Shown: positions 39,030 through 48,649, counted from the stretch's first letter. The stretch is DNA of 64,000 bases from Streptomyces sp. CC53 (GCF_001865245.1 NZ_MKXB01000202.1:35131-99130); one strand, 5' to 3'. Translations and numbers: made by a program. Notes: generated from the sequence alone by a model not told the origin.

Positions 39030-39320
39030 ATGGGGTTTCAGAACGTAGGCATCTGGCAGCTCCTCATCATCGTGGGGCTCATCGTGCTGCTCTTCGGCGC
39101 CAAGAAGCTGCCCGAGGCCGCTCGTTCGCTCGGCAAGTCGGCCCGCATCCTCAAGAGCGAGGCCGCGGCGATGAAGAAGGACGGCGCCCCCGCCGGCGAG
39201 ACCCCGCACAGCGGTGGCACCGCGGAGCAGACCGCCGCGCCGAAGACCATCCAGGCCGCCCCCGGTGACGTCGCCTCCGCCCGTCCCGTCGAAGAGCCGA
39301 AGCGCACCGCGCAGGGCTGA
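39030..39320 (+). CDS. tatA: Sec-independent protein translocase subunit TatA
   Basis: 96-residue pore-forming subunit of the twin-arginine translocase. It has an N-terminal helix (about 7-22), the FG hinge at F22-G23, the amphipathic helix AKKLPEAARSLGKSARILKSEA and a soluble Pro/Ala/Lys tail. Followed by tatC after 90 nt containing a small hairpin. In Streptomyces tatB is encoded elsewhere. Confidence 0.95.
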   Translation: MGFQNVGIWQLLIIVGLIVLLFGAKKLPEAARSLGKSARILKSEAAAMKKDGAPAGETPHSGGTAEQTAAPKTIQAAPGDVASARPVEEPKRTAQG

Positions 39321-39324
39321 CGCG

Positions 39325-39343
39325 CCCCCGCCCACCGCGGGGG
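39325..39343 (+). terminator. Small hairpin between tatA and tatC
   Basis: CCCCCGC / GCGGGGG, 7 bp with a 5-nt loop, followed by TTCATCAC. It could reduce tatC expression relative to tatA. Confidence 0.45.
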
Positions 39344-39410
39344 TTCATCACAGGAAACACTGACAGCTCGCCCGGTGTGCGGCTGCCTTTGACGAGACAA
39401 GGGACGTGGG

Positions 39411-40355
39411 TTGCTCAAGTCCGCCCGCAAGAAGGACAAGAAGGTCAGGGATCCGGAGGGGCGCATGCCCCTCGTCGAGCACCTGCGCGAACTGCGCAAC
39501 AGGCTCGTCAAGTCCCTTCTTGCGATCGTACCGATCATGATCGTCATGCTGTTCTTCGCGAAGGACATCTCGACGTTCGTCAGCGATCCGGTGCCCAGGT
39601 GCGTCAGCCTTGAGCAGGCCCAGCGGGAACCGGGCAAGTGCGCCTACCTCGTCCAGCCCGGACTGACCTCCGCGTTCGCCACCTACATCAAGGTGGCGAT
39701 CATGGCGTCGCTGATCGTCGCGGCCCCGGTCTGGCTCTACCAGCTGTGGGCCTTCATCGCTCCCGGCCTGCACAAGAAGGAGAAGAAGTACGCCCTGACG
39801 ACGGTGGCGGTCGGCACCCCCCTCTTCGCCCTGGGGGCCCTGCTCGCCTACTGGCTGCTGCCGAAGGCCCTGCTCATCCTGCTCTCCTTCAGCATCGAGG
39901 GGTCGGTCAACCAGATCACCCTCGACGACATGGTCACCATGAACATCAAGCTGACCCTGGCCTTCGGCCTGGCGTTCCAGCTTCCGGTCCTGCTCGCCCT
40001 GCTGAACGTCGGCGGCGTCCTGTCCGGACGCCGCATGCTCGGCTGGTGGCGCGGCATGGTCATGGGCATCGCCGTGTTCTCCGCCATGGTCACGCCCACC
40101 GACCCGCTGTCGATGTTCGTGCTCGCCGTGCCCATGACGGGCCTCTACTTCGCCGCGGTCGCCTTCTCGATCCTCAACGACCGGCGACGCGCCTCCCGGC
40201 GCGACCCCGAGCTCGCCGACGACGAGGCGTCCGAGCTCGACCTCACCCCGTCGGCGCTGGAGCCCGCCGAGGGGGTCGCGCCCCAGCTGCCGCACCAGTC
40301 CACCGGCGACACCGCGCGGGACCACCGGCCCCACGGCTACGACGACGTCACCTGA
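39411..40355 (+). CDS. tatC: Sec-independent protein translocase subunit TatC
   Basis: 314-residue six-helix receptor for twin-arginine signal peptides. The conserved N-terminus MPLVEHLRELRNRLVKSL, the first periplasmic loop ending FATYIKVA and the AFGLAFQLPVLL helix are all present. The C-terminal cytosolic tail from about residue 250 is long, acidic and histidine-rich. It uses a rare TTG start (39411) after AAGGGACGTGGG; the first in-frame ATG would remove the conserved beginning. Confidence 0.95.
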   Translation: MLKSARKKDKKVRDPEGRMPLVEHLRELRNRLVKSLLAIVPIMIVMLFFAKDISTFVSDPVPRCVSLEQAQREPGKCAYLVQPGLTSAFATYIKVAIMASLIVAAPVWLYQLWAFIAPGLHKKEKKYALTTVAVGTPLFALGALLAYWLLPKALLILLSFSIEGSVNQITLDDMVTMNIKLTLAFGLAFQLPVLLALLNVGGVLSGRRMLGWWRGMVMGIAVFSAMVTPTDPLSMFVLAVPMTGLYFAAVAFSILNDRRRASRRDPELADDEASELDLTPSALEPAEGVAPQLPHQSTGDTARDHRPHGYDDVT

Positions 40356-40371
40356 CATCCGCCGACCGGCC

Positions 40372-40402
40372 CCTCCGCCGTGCGAACACGGCCCGGCGGA
40401 GG
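40372..40402 (+). terminator. Probable terminator after tatC
   Basis: CCTCCGCC / GGCGGAGG, 8-bp stem with a 15-nt loop, between tatC and the helicase promoter. Confidence 0.5.
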
Positions 40403-40435
40403 CGGCCGACCGAGGTCGAACAAACGCCGAGCTGA

Positions 40436-40458
40436 CTGTCAGCGCTGCCGGGTAGGCT
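40436..40458 (+). promoter_or_regulatory. Candidate PafBC-type promoter of the helicase gene
   Basis: CTGTCA (40436-40441), 11 nt, TAGGCT (40453-40458): fits TGTCR-N11-TAnnnT. The start codon is 10 nt past the -10 box. Confidence 0.5.
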
Positions 40459-40468
40459 CGATAGCACG

Positions 40469-43297
40469 ATGACAGACGACCTCACACCAGCGGAAGCGTA
40501 CGCGGCCGCGCGGCGCAGGGCCGCCGAGCAGGCCACCGCGCTCCACGCCTTCCGTGATCTCTACGACTTCGCACTGGACCCGTTCCAGATCGAGGCATGC
40601 CGCGCCCTGGAGGACGGCAAAGGCGTGCTCGTCGCCGCACCGACGGGCTCGGGCAAGACCATCGTCGGCGAGTTCGCCGTGCACCTCGCCCTCGCCCAGG
40701 GGCGCAAGTGCTTCTACACCACGCCCATCAAGGCGCTGTCGAACCAGAAGTACAACGACCTCGTCAAGCGCTACGGCCCCGGCAAGGTCGGCCTCCTCAC
40801 CGGCGACAACAGCGTCAACTCCGACGCGCCGGTGATCGTGATGACCACCGAGGTCCTGCGCAACATGCTGTACGCCGGATCCCAGGCGCTCGGCGGCCTC
40901 GGCTACGTGGTGATGGACGAGGTCCACTACCTCTCCGACCGGTTCCGCGGCGCGGTCTGGGAAGAGGTGATCATCCACCTTCCCGAGTCGGTGACGCTGG
41001 TGTCGCTCTCCGCGACCGTCTCCAACGCCGAGGAGTTCGGCGACTGGCTCGACACCGTCCGCGGCGACACCGAGGTGATCGTCTCGGAGACCCGCCCCGT
41101 ACCGCTGTGGCAGCACGTCCTGGCGGGGCGCCGGATCTACGACCTCTTCGAGGAGGAGACCGACCACGGCGGCCGCGGCGCCGCCCGGCGCGAGGTCAAC
41201 CCCGACCTGGTCCGCCTCGCCCGGATGGAGAACTCGCGCACGTACAACCCGCGCGACCGGCGCCGCGGCAAGATGGTCCGCGAGGCCGACCGGGAGCGCG
41301 AGCGCCGCCAGCGGTCCCGCATCTGGACGCCCGGGCGCGCCGAGGTCATCGAGCGGCTCGACGCCGAGGGCCTGCTGCCCGCCATCACCTTCATCTTCAG
41401 TCGCGCCGGCTGCGAGTCGGCCGTCCAGCAGTGCCTGTACGCGGGGCTGCGGCTGAACGACGAGGACGCCCGCCACCGGGTCCGCGAGATCGTCGAGGAG
41501 CGCACCGCCTCCATCCCGACCGAGGACCTGCACGTCCTCGGCTACTACGAGTGGCTGGAGGGCCTGGAGCGGGGCATCGCCGCGCACCACGCCGGCATGC
41601 TGCCCACGTTCAAGGAGGTCGTGGAGGAACTCTTCGTCCGCGGCCTGGTCAAGGCCGTCTTCGCCACCGAGACCCTGGCGCTCGGCATCAACATGCCCGC
41701 CCGCTCCGTGGTGCTGGAGAAGCTCGTCAAGTGGAACGGCGAGCAGCACGCCGACATCACCCCCGGCGAGTACACGCAGCTCACCGGGCGGGCCGGGCGC
41801 CGCGGCATCGACGTCGAGGGCCACGCCGTCGTGCTGTGGCAGCGCGGCATGGATCCCGGGCACCTGGCGGGGCTGGCCGGGACGCGCACCTACCCGCTGC
41901 GCTCCAGTTTCAAGCCGTCGTACAACATGGCCGTCAACCTCGTCGACCAGTTCGGCCGGCACCGTTCGCGGGAGCTGCTGGAGACGTCGTTCGCCCAGTT
42001 CCAGGCCGACCGGTCGGTGGTCGGCATCTCCCGGCAGGTCCAGCGCAACGAGGAGGGCCTGGAGGGCTACCGGGAGGGCATGACCTGCCACCTCGGCGAC
42101 TTCGAGGAGTACGCGCGGCTGCGCCGCGACCTCAAGGACAGGGAGGACGAGCTCGCCAAGCAGGGCGCCGCGCAGCGGCGGGCCGCGGCGGCCACCGCCC
42201 TGGAACGGCTCAAGCCCGGCGACGTCATCCACGTGCCGACCGGCAAGTTCGCCGGGCTCGCACTGGTCCTGGACCCGGGCCTGCCCGGCGGGCGGTCCGA
42301 CGGCCACCGCGCCCTCGACTACCACGACGGGCCGCGGCCCCTGGTGCTCACCGCCGAGCGGCAGGTCAAGCGGCTGGCGTCGATCGACTTCCCGGTGCCG
42401 GTGGAGCCGGTCGAGCGGATGCGCATCCCGCGCTCCTTCAACCCGCGCTCCCCGCAGTCACGCCGCGACCTGGCGTCGGCGCTGCGCACGAAGGCCGGCC
42501 ACCTGGTGCCGGAGCGGCAGCGCAAGCGGCGGTCCGACGCGGTCGACGACCGGGAGATCGCCCGGCTGCGCAAGGAGTTGCGCGCCCACCCCTGCCACGG
42601 CTGCGACGAACGTGAGGACCACGCCCGCTGGGCGGAGCGCTACCACCGGCTGCAGCGCGACACGCGGCAGCTGGAGCGGCGCATCGAGGGGCGGACGAAC
42701 ACCATCGCCCGCACCTTCGACCGGATCGTCGCCCTGCTGACGGAGCTGGACTACCTCCGGGGCGACGAGGTCACCGAGCACGGCAAGCGGCTGGCCCGGC
42801 TCTACGGCGAACTGGACCTGCTGGCCAGCGAATGCCTGCGCGCCGGGGTCTGGGACGGCCTCGGCCCGGCCGAGCTGGCGGCCTGCGCGTCGGCGCTGGT
42901 GTACGAAGCCCGGCAGTCGGACGACGCGGTCGTCCCCAAGGTGCCCTCCGGGAAGGCGAAGACCGCGCTGGCTGAGATGGTGCGGATCTGGGGCCGGCTG
43001 GACGGCCTGGAGGAGGAGTTCCGCATCCACCAGGCGGAGGGCGTGGGCCAGCGCGAGCCGGACCTCGGCTTCGCCTGGGCCGCCCACCAGTGGGCGTCCG
43101 GCAAGGGCCTCGACGAGGTGCTGCGGGAAGCGGAGATGCCGGCGGGTGACTTCGTCCGCTGGTGCAAGCAGGTCATCGACGTGCTGGGCCAGATCGCGGC
43201 GGCCGCTCCGGCGGACGGCGGCACGGTCGCGAAGAACGCCCGCAAGGCCGTCGAAGGCCTGCTGCGCGGCGTCGTCGCGTACAGCTCCGTGGGCTGA
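40469..43297 (+). CDS. helY: Ski2/Mtr4-like DEVH-box helicase (HelY type)
   Basis: 942-residue superfamily 2 helicase. Walker A APTGSGKT is at about residue 52, the DEVH box (MDEVHYLSD) at about 149, motif III SLSAT, and motif VI QLTGRAGRRGID near 440. The C-terminal half (about 600-942) has the DSHCT-like domain with a CHGCDEREDHARWAERY zinc-like stretch. The eukaryotic relatives unwind RNA for the exosome; the actinobacterial role is not settled. Mycobacterial helY occupies the same place behind pafBC-tatAC. The ATG at 40469 has no Shine-Dalgarno and a leader of about 3-4 nt. A 14-bp stem terminator follows. Confidence 0.92.
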   Translation: MTDDLTPAEAYAAARRRAAEQATALHAFRDLYDFALDPFQIEACRALEDGKGVLVAAPTGSGKTIVGEFAVHLALAQGRKCFYTTPIKALSNQKYNDLVKRYGPGKVGLLTGDNSVNSDAPVIVMTTEVLRNMLYAGSQALGGLGYVVMDEVHYLSDRFRGAVWEEVIIHLPESVTLVSLSATVSNAEEFGDWLDTVRGDTEVIVSETRPVPLWQHVLAGRRIYDLFEEETDHGGRGAARREVNPDLVRLARMENSRTYNPRDRRRGKMVREADRERERRQRSRIWTPGRAEVIERLDAEGLLPAITFIFSRAGCESAVQQCLYAGLRLNDEDARHRVREIVEERTASIPTEDLHVLGYYEWLEGLERGIAAHHAGMLPTFKEVVEELFVRGLVKAVFATETLALGINMPARSVVLEKLVKWNGEQHADITPGEYTQLTGRAGRRGIDVEGHAVVLWQRGMDPGHLAGLAGTRTYPLRSSFKPSYNMAVNLVDQFGRHRSRELLETSFAQFQADRSVVGISRQVQRNEEGLEGYREGMTCHLGDFEEYARLRRDLKDREDELAKQGAAQRRAAAATALERLKPGDVIHVPTGKFAGLALVLDPGLPGGRSDGHRALDYHDGPRPLVLTAERQVKRLASIDFPVPVEPVERMRIPRSFNPRSPQSRRDLASALRTKAGHLVPERQRKRRSDAVDDREIARLRKELRAHPCHGCDEREDHARWAERYHRLQRDTRQLERRIEGRTNTIARTFDRIVALLTELDYLRGDEVTEHGKRLARLYGELDLLASECLRAGVWDGLGPAELAACASALVYEARQSDDAVVPKVPSGKAKTALAEMVRIWGRLDGLEEEFRIHQAEGVGQREPDLGFAWAAHQWASGKGLDEVLREAEMPAGDFVRWCKQVIDVLGQIAAAAPADGGTVAKNARKAVEGLLRGVVAYSSVG

Positions 43298-43298
43298 C

Positions 43299-43335
43299 CC
43301 GTCGGCCTGCGGGAGGTCGACGCCCGCAGGCCGAC
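43299..43335 (+). terminator. Terminator after the helicase gene
   Basis: Perfect 14-bp stem CGTCGGCCTGCGGG / CCCGCAGGCCGACG with a 9-nt loop, starting 2 nt past the stop. The remainder of the gap to 43604 shows nothing else. Confidence 0.85.
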
Positions 43336-43604
43336 GCGGACGTGCGGCGTGGCCGTCGGGCTACGGGGGTGGTCGGCTGACCGCCTGCGACCGAGTGCGC
43401 GGGGGCCCGCGGTCGTGTCGGGGTGCGCCCGCAGACCTCCCCGGCATGCGGTCCGGTGATCGGCGGCGGTCGGGCGGCCGGCGGCTCGGCAGGCGACCGG
43501 GTGCCTTCGGCGGCCGCTCGTACCGGCGTGCCCCGCACGCCGGTTGGCCGTGCCTTCTCCTCGGCCGGCCCGTGCGGCACCGCGCCGACCCGTCCGGCGG
43601 CCCG

Positions 43605-46358
43605 TCACATCGGCTGACGCTGGAGGTACTTGTGTGCCGCGACGGCTGCCGAGGTGAGGACCGCGACGCCCGCGATCCGCAGCCAGGAGTCCGCACCCAG
43701 CGGGGCGGTGTGGAACAGGCGGTTCATCACCGGCAGGTACGTCAGCGCGAGTTGGCCCGCGACTTGGGTGAGGACGCCGCCGACCACCCAGGGGTTGCTG
43801 AACCAGCCGATGCGCCACACCGGGCGGGTCAGGGACCGGCAGCTGAAGAGGTAGACCAGTTCGACGGCCACGAACAGGTTCACGGCCGCGGTGCGGGACT
43901 CCGCCAGTCCGGAGCCCATGCCCTGCTCCCAGGAGAACACCCACCAGCTGCCCGCCACCAGCAGAGCGGACACCAGCAGCACCCGCACGATCAGCGTGCC
44001 GGTGAGCAGGGGCCTCGCCGGGTCGCGCGGGGCGCGGGTCATGATGCCGGGCTCCTTCGGCTCGAAGGCCAGCATCAGACCCAGTGCCACCGCGGTCGTC
44101 ATGTTGATCCACAGGATCTGGGTCGGCAGGATCGGCAGGGTCGCGCCGAGCAGGATCGCCACCAGGATGACCAGGCCCTCGCCCATGTTCGTCGGCAGCG
44201 TCCACACGACGAACTTGGTGAGGTTGTCGAACACCCCCCGGCCCTCCTCGACGGCTGACTCGATGGTGGCGAAGTCGTCGTCCGTGAGCACCATGTCGGC
44301 GGCGTCCTTGGCCACCTCGGTGCCGCCCAGGCCCATGGCGACGCCGATGTCCGCCTGTCGCAGAGCGGGCGCGTCGTTGACGCCGTCCCCGGTCATGGCG
44401 ACGACCCTGCCGCGGTCCTGGAGCGCTTCGACCAGGCGCAGCTTCTGCTCGGGGGACACCCGGGCGTACACGCGGGCGCGGTCCACGGCGTCGGGGTAGG
44501 CGTCCGCGGGCAGGGCCGCCAGGTCGCGTCCGGTCAGCACCCGGCCGTCCTCGGCGGCGCCCGCGGGCAGCAGGTCGAGGCCGCCCGCGATGGAGCGTGC
44601 CGTGGCGGCGTGGTCCCCGGTGATCATCCGTACGGTGATGCCGGCGCTGTGGCAGGCCCGTACGGCGGCGGCCGCCGCGGCCCGCGGCGGGTCGAGCATC
44701 GCCTGCAGGCCGGTCAGGACGAGCCGACCGGTGAGCCGGTCGTCGTCGAAGGGCACGGCCGACCGGGGGTCCGGTCCGGTCGCGGGGGCGTCCGGGGCCA
44801 CCGCCCCGGCGGGGTCGGGGAGGCGTACGGCGGTGGCGAGGACCCGCAGCCCTTCGGCGGCCAGGGCGTCCGCGGCGGCCAGCAGCGCGTCCCGGTCCAG
44901 GGGCCGTACCGTCCCGTCCGCGCCGAGCCGGCCCGCGCACAGGGCGGAGAGCTCCTCCACCGCGCCCTTGGCCAGCACGAGCTGTCCGCCGGTGACCGGG
45001 TCGTGGTGCAGCGTCGCCATGTACCGCCGGTCCGAGCTGAAGGGGATGGCGGCGAGGCGCGGGTGGTCGTCCCGCACGGAGTCGGGGAGGCCCGCTTTGC
45101 GTGCGGCGACGAGGAGGGCCCCCTCGGTGGGGTCGCCGAGGACGGACCACCGGTCGCCCTCGTGGCGGAGCGCGGCGTCGTTGCAGCAGGCCCCCGCCAG
45201 CAGCGTCCAGTGCAGGGCGACGCTGTCGGCGGGGCCGCCCCGCACGGCGCCGTCCGGGGCGTAGCCGGAGCCCGTCACCTCGTAGAGGGCGTCGGGCGTC
45301 CAGATCTTCCGTACCGTCATCTGGTTCTCGGTGAGGGTGCCGGTCTTGTCGGAGCAGATGTCCGTGGTGCTGCCGAGGGTCTCGACGGCGGGCAGGCGCC
45401 GGATCAGCGCCCGCCGCTTCGCCATGCGGCCCACGCCGATGGCGAGGGTGATCGTGACGGCTGCGGGCAGCCCCTCCGGAATGGCGCCGACGGCGAGCGC
45501 GACGGCGGCGGTGAAGGTGTCGACCACGCCCTGGTCGCGGGCGACGCCGACGGCGAAGGTGAGCGCGGCCAGACCGATGATGACGACGGTGAGGACGCGG
45601 CTGAAGGCCGCCAGCTTGAGGGTGAGCGGGGTGGCGAGGGTGGCGGCGGCGCCGACCAGGCGGTGGATCTCGCCGAGCTCGGTCTCTGGACCGGTGGCGA
45701 CGACGATGCCGCTGCCGTCACCCGCCGTGACGAGGGTGCCGGAGTGCACCATGTTCAGGCGGTCGGCGACCGGTGTGCCCGGGGCGAGCACGGCGTCGTC
45801 CTTGGCGACCGGCACGGACTCCCCGGTGAGCGCGGACTCGTCGACGTGCAGCCCCGTGGAGCGCAGCAGCCGCAGGTCGGCGGGGACCTTGTCGCCCGCC
45901 TCCACCCGGACCAGGTCCCCCGGGACCAGCTCCTCCGACGGGACGGTCGCCTCGCGGCCGCCGCGGACGACCCGGGCAGTGGTGTGCACCAAGGCGCGCA
46001 GGCTGTCGAGCGCTGCCTCCGCCTTGGCCTCCTGGAGGCAGCCGACGAGCGCGTTGACGAGGACCACGCCGAAGATGACGGCCGAGTCGACGTACTCGCC
46101 GAGTGCGGCCGTGATCGCCCCGGCGGCGATGAGGATGTGGACCAGCGGGTGCTGGAACTGGCGCAGGACCAGCCGGAGCCACCCGCCGCGGGCCGCCGCG
46201 GGCAGGACGTTCGGGCCGTACCTCTCCCGCCGGAGCGCCGCCTCCTCGCGGGAGAGGCCGCGCCGCGGGTCGGTCTCCAGGAGCAGGACGACCTCGTGGG
46301 CGGCGAGGCCGTGGTGCGCGGCCGGAGCCGGCCTGCCGGTGCCTGTGTCCAGCGGCAC
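43605..46358 (-). CDS. P-type cation-transporting ATPase (P2 type)
   Basis: 917-residue ATP-driven cation pump. An N-terminal cation-ATPase domain (about 15-80) is followed by the TGES actuator motif (about 178-181), PEGLPA in the membrane domain (E295), the phosphorylation motif CSDKTGTLT with D337, and TGDGVNDAP in the hinge. About ten membrane helices end in a short basic tail. PEGLPA and the overall layout fit Ca2+- or Na+/K+-like P2 pumps rather than heavy-metal P1B pumps; the ion is not certain. The GTG at 46358 has GGGAGG 5 nt upstream; frames extending further are arginine/proline-rich non-coding. Divergent from a MerR gene. Confidence 0.92.
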   Translation of the reverse strand: MPLDTGTGRPAPAAHHGLAAHEVVLLLETDPRRGLSREEAALRRERYGPNVLPAAARGGWLRLVLRQFQHPLVHILIAAGAITAALGEYVDSAVIFGVVLVNALVGCLQEAKAEAALDSLRALVHTTARVVRGGREATVPSEELVPGDLVRVEAGDKVPADLRLLRSTGLHVDESALTGESVPVAKDDAVLAPGTPVADRLNMVHSGTLVTAGDGSGIVVATGPETELGEIHRLVGAAATLATPLTLKLAAFSRVLTVVIIGLAALTFAVGVARDQGVVDTFTAAVALAVGAIPEGLPAAVTITLAIGVGRMAKRRALIRRLPAVETLGSTTDICSDKTGTLTENQMTVRKIWTPDALYEVTGSGYAPDGAVRGGPADSVALHWTLLAGACCNDAALRHEGDRWSVLGDPTEGALLVAARKAGLPDSVRDDHPRLAAIPFSSDRRYMATLHHDPVTGGQLVLAKGAVEELSALCAGRLGADGTVRPLDRDALLAAADALAAEGLRVLATAVRLPDPAGAVAPDAPATGPDPRSAVPFDDDRLTGRLVLTGLQAMLDPPRAAAAAAVRACHSAGITVRMITGDHAATARSIAGGLDLLPAGAAEDGRVLTGRDLAALPADAYPDAVDRARVYARVSPEQKLRLVEALQDRGRVVAMTGDGVNDAPALRQADIGVAMGLGGTEVAKDAADMVLTDDDFATIESAVEEGRGVFDNLTKFVVWTLPTNMGEGLVILVAILLGATLPILPTQILWINMTTAVALGLMLAFEPKEPGIMTRAPRDPARPLLTGTLIVRVLLVSALLVAGSWWVFSWEQGMGSGLAESRTAAVNLFVAVELVYLFSCRSLTRPVWRIGWFSNPWVVGGVLTQVAGQLALTYLPVMNRLFHTAPLGADSWLRIAGVAVLTSAAVAAHKYLQRQPM

Positions 46359-47010
46359 GGTGTCCTCCCATCCGGGCGGACGGTATCGGCGGCTCCGCCC
46401 TGCGCGTACTTCCACGGTCCCTCCGGCCGCGGTCCCGGGGCCAGGGCCGCACGTCCCCGGAGGTCGGGGAGGCGCGACCCGGCCCCCAGGGCCGGACGGC
46501 GGGACCCCACCGCCCGCGTGCCGGCGGCGGCGGGCCGTCTCCTGTGGGCGGAAGCACGGCGGGCGCGCAGGAGGCGGGGCTGTGCGGCGGCGCGTACGGG
46601 GGCGCGGGGCGGGCTCGGCTGCGGGCCGACGAGGACAGCGCACGGGGCGCCTCGGCTCGCGGCCGGCTGCCCGGCCGATCCGGGACGTGCGCCCGGGCCG
46701 TTCCCCCGTACACGCCGACCGCTGCCGACGACGGGCCCCTCCACGACCGCGGCGGCCTTCTCACCGGCCGACGGCCGCCCCCGGGGCGACGATCTCGGCC
46801 GGAAGCACGGCCCCTGCGCCCGGCGCGGCGGCCGCAGAGCGGTGTGCGTGGCCCCGGCCGGAGGAGAGCGGCTCTCGGCTCCGGGGCGGGCTCGTCCGGG
46901 AGGCCGAGCGGAGGACGGGGAGCGCCGCTTACCGTTGCCCGATAGTGGGACTGTCCGTGGTGGTGTGGCCCGTCGAGGGGCGGGCCTGGCAGGAGGGGGT
47001 GCGCGGCGGC
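46359..47010. other. 652-bp divergent intergenic region
   Basis: Between the P-type ATPase and the MerR gene. Open frames here have no domain and skewed Arg/Pro/Gly content. GATAGT at 46941-46946 could be a -10 for the MerR gene; no operator palindrome of the MerR type (19-20-bp spacer) was found. Confidence 0.4.
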
Positions 47011-47664
47011 GTGCGCGTGGGTGAGCTGAGCCGGCGGACCGGTGTGTCGGTGCCGACGATCAAGTACTACGTACGGGAGGGACTGCTGCCCGCCGGGCGG
47101 TTGAGCAGCCCCAACCAGGCCGGCTACGACGAGTCGCACGTGCGTAGGCTGCGGCTCGTCCGGGCGCTCATCGACGTCGGCGGCTGCTCGGTGTCGGCCG
47201 TGCGGGGCGTCCTGGAGGCGGTGGAGGACCCGTCGCGGTCCGTGCACGAGGTGCTGGGGGCGGCGCACGACCACATGGCGCCGAAGCCCGGGGCGGAGCA
47301 GGACGAGGAGGTGGCGGAGGTGCGGAAGGAGGTGGTGGAGCTGATGCGCCGCAGGGGGTGGCGGGTCGACGGGTCCGCCTCCGCAGTGCGGTCCCTGGCC
47401 GCCGCCCTGGCAGCGATGCGCCGGCTCGGGCACGCCCGGTTCGCCGCACACAACCTGGACGCCTACGCGGAGGCCGCCGAGCGCGTCGCCGCGGTGGACG
47501 TCGCCTACGTGACGGGGGAGCCGAGCCGTGAGGACGTGGTGGAGGCGGCCGTCGTCGGCACCGTCCTCGGGGACGTGGTCCTGGCGTCCCTGCGCCATCT
47601 GGCCCAGGTCGACGCCTCGGCCCGCCGGTACGGCGCGGGGCCGGTGCCCCCGCCGCCCGCGTGA
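47011..47664 (+). CDS. MerR-family transcriptional regulator
   Basis: 217-residue regulator with an N-terminal MerR winged helix (VRVGELSRRTGVSVPTIKYYVREGLLPAG, residues 1-29) and helix (about 40-70), then a long C-terminal domain (about 90-217) resembling TipAL-type or related ligand domains in length but not in a recognisable motif. No metal-binding cysteine pattern is seen, so it is not an obvious metal sensor despite the neighbouring ATPase. Of several in-frame GTG codons (46999, 47011, 47017) I choose 47011, downstream of AGGAGGGGG; the others are possible. Confidence 0.82.
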   Translation: MRVGELSRRTGVSVPTIKYYVREGLLPAGRLSSPNQAGYDESHVRRLRLVRALIDVGGCSVSAVRGVLEAVEDPSRSVHEVLGAAHDHMAPKPGAEQDEEVAEVRKEVVELMRRRGWRVDGSASAVRSLAAALAAMRRLGHARFAAHNLDAYAEAAERVAAVDVAYVTGEPSREDVVEAAVVGTVLGDVVLASLRHLAQVDASARRYGAGPVPPPPA

Positions 47665-47709
47665 GACGGGGCCTCCGGCGGGCGCCGGCAGCGGGGGAAG
47701 CAGTCGTCG

Positions 47710-47740
47710 GCGGGGGCGCGGGTGCGGGCGACGCCCCCGC
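47710..47740. terminator. Terminator between MerR and siderophore-interacting protein genes
   Basis: Perfect 9-bp stem GCGGGGGCG / CGCCCCCGC with a 13-nt loop between convergent genes. Confidence 0.55.
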
Positions 47741-47745
47741 GGGGG

Positions 47746-48597
47746 CTACGCGGCTTCCTGTTCGCGTTCGACCCGGGCGTTCCACTCGCGCTTCACCGCG
47801 CGCCACGCCTCGTCGGACTTGCCCAGGCGCCAGTAGCCCGAGAGCGACAGGCGGTCCAGGGGCACGCCGCGGTCGTGGCGGAGGTGGCGGCGCAGCTCCT
47901 TCATGGCGCCGGCCTCGCCGTGGACGAAGGCGTGCACGCTTCCCGCCGGGAAGTCCAGTGCGCGGACCGCGGCGATCAGCGGCTCACCGACCGGTGCGCC
48001 GTGCCGGGGCAGCCAGTGGACGTGCGCGCCGGCCGGGGCCGCGATCTTCAGCTCGTCGTCCGGCTGCGCCACCTCGATGAACGCGTGGGCCACGGCGTCC
48101 TCGGGGAGCTGCTCCAGGGCCGCGGCGATGGCCGGCAGTGCGCTCTCGTCACCGGCCAGGAGGTGCCAGTCGGCCCGCGGGTCGGGGGCGTAGCCGCCGC
48201 CCGGCCCGAGGAGACGCACCACGTCGCCGGCCCTGGCGCGGGCCGCCCACGGCCCCGCCAGGCCCTCGTCACCGTGCACCACGAAGTCCAGCGTCAGCTC
48301 CCGCTGCACCGCGTCCCAGGCGCGTACCGTGTACGTGCGCTGCGCCGGCCACCGGTCGCGGGGCAGCTCCGCCCGGATCCGCTCGATGTCGAAGGGCTCC
48401 GGGTAGGTCACGCCGGGCGGCGGGAACAGCAGCTTCACGTAGTGGTCCGTGAAGCCGGACGTGGCGAACGCGGAAAGGCCGTCTCCGCCGACGACGACGC
48501 GCACCATGTGCGGAGCGATCCGCTCGGTGCGCAGCACCCGGGCCTCGTGCACCTTCGGTGCCTTGCGGGCCGGCTCGGCCGGTGTTTCGGACGCCAC
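47746..48597 (-). CDS. Siderophore-interacting protein (FAD-dependent ferric reductase)
   Basis: 283-residue SIP-family flavoprotein (ViuB/YqjH type) that reduces ferric siderophores in the cytosol to release iron. The FAD-binding barrel (about 15-130) has the RTYTVR motif that holds FAD; the NAD(P)H-like C-terminal domain has LLAGDESALPAIAAALE and closes SLSGYWRLGKSDEAW. The GTG at 48597 has GGGGAG upstream. A perfect TTAGGTATACCTAA palindrome 28 nt upstream is the iron-box core, so repression by DmdR/IdeR-type regulators under iron sufficiency is expected. No siderophore synthesis or ABC genes adjoin. Confidence 0.93.
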   Translation of the reverse strand: MASETPAEPARKAPKVHEARVLRTERIAPHMVRVVVGGDGLSAFATSGFTDHYVKLLFPPPGVTYPEPFDIERIRAELPRDRWPAQRTYTVRAWDAVQRELTLDFVVHGDEGLAGPWAARARAGDVVRLLGPGGGYAPDPRADWHLLAGDESALPAIAAALEQLPEDAVAHAFIEVAQPDDELKIAAPAGAHVHWLPRHGAPVGEPLIAAVRALDFPAGSVHAFVHGEAGAMKELRRHLRHDRGVPLDRLSLSGYWRLGKSDEAWRAVKREWNARVEREQEAA

Positions 48598-48624
48598 GGA
48601 GCTCTCCCCGTCCTCGACTACTGG

Positions 48625-48638
48625 TTAGGTATACCTAA
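48625..48638 (-). promoter_or_regulatory. Iron box (DmdR/IdeR operator)
   Basis: TTAGGTATACCTAA, a perfect 14-bp palindrome close to the actinobacterial iron-box consensus TTAGGTTAGGCTAACCTAA, between the exonuclease stop and the SIP start. Confidence 0.8.
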
Positions 48639-48649
48639 GTTAACACCCT

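Noticed and set aside
45331..46940. Long plus-strand frame leading into the MerR gene
   Set aside because: Antisense to the P-type ATPase; only the part from about 47011 has the MerR domain and a ribosome-binding site.
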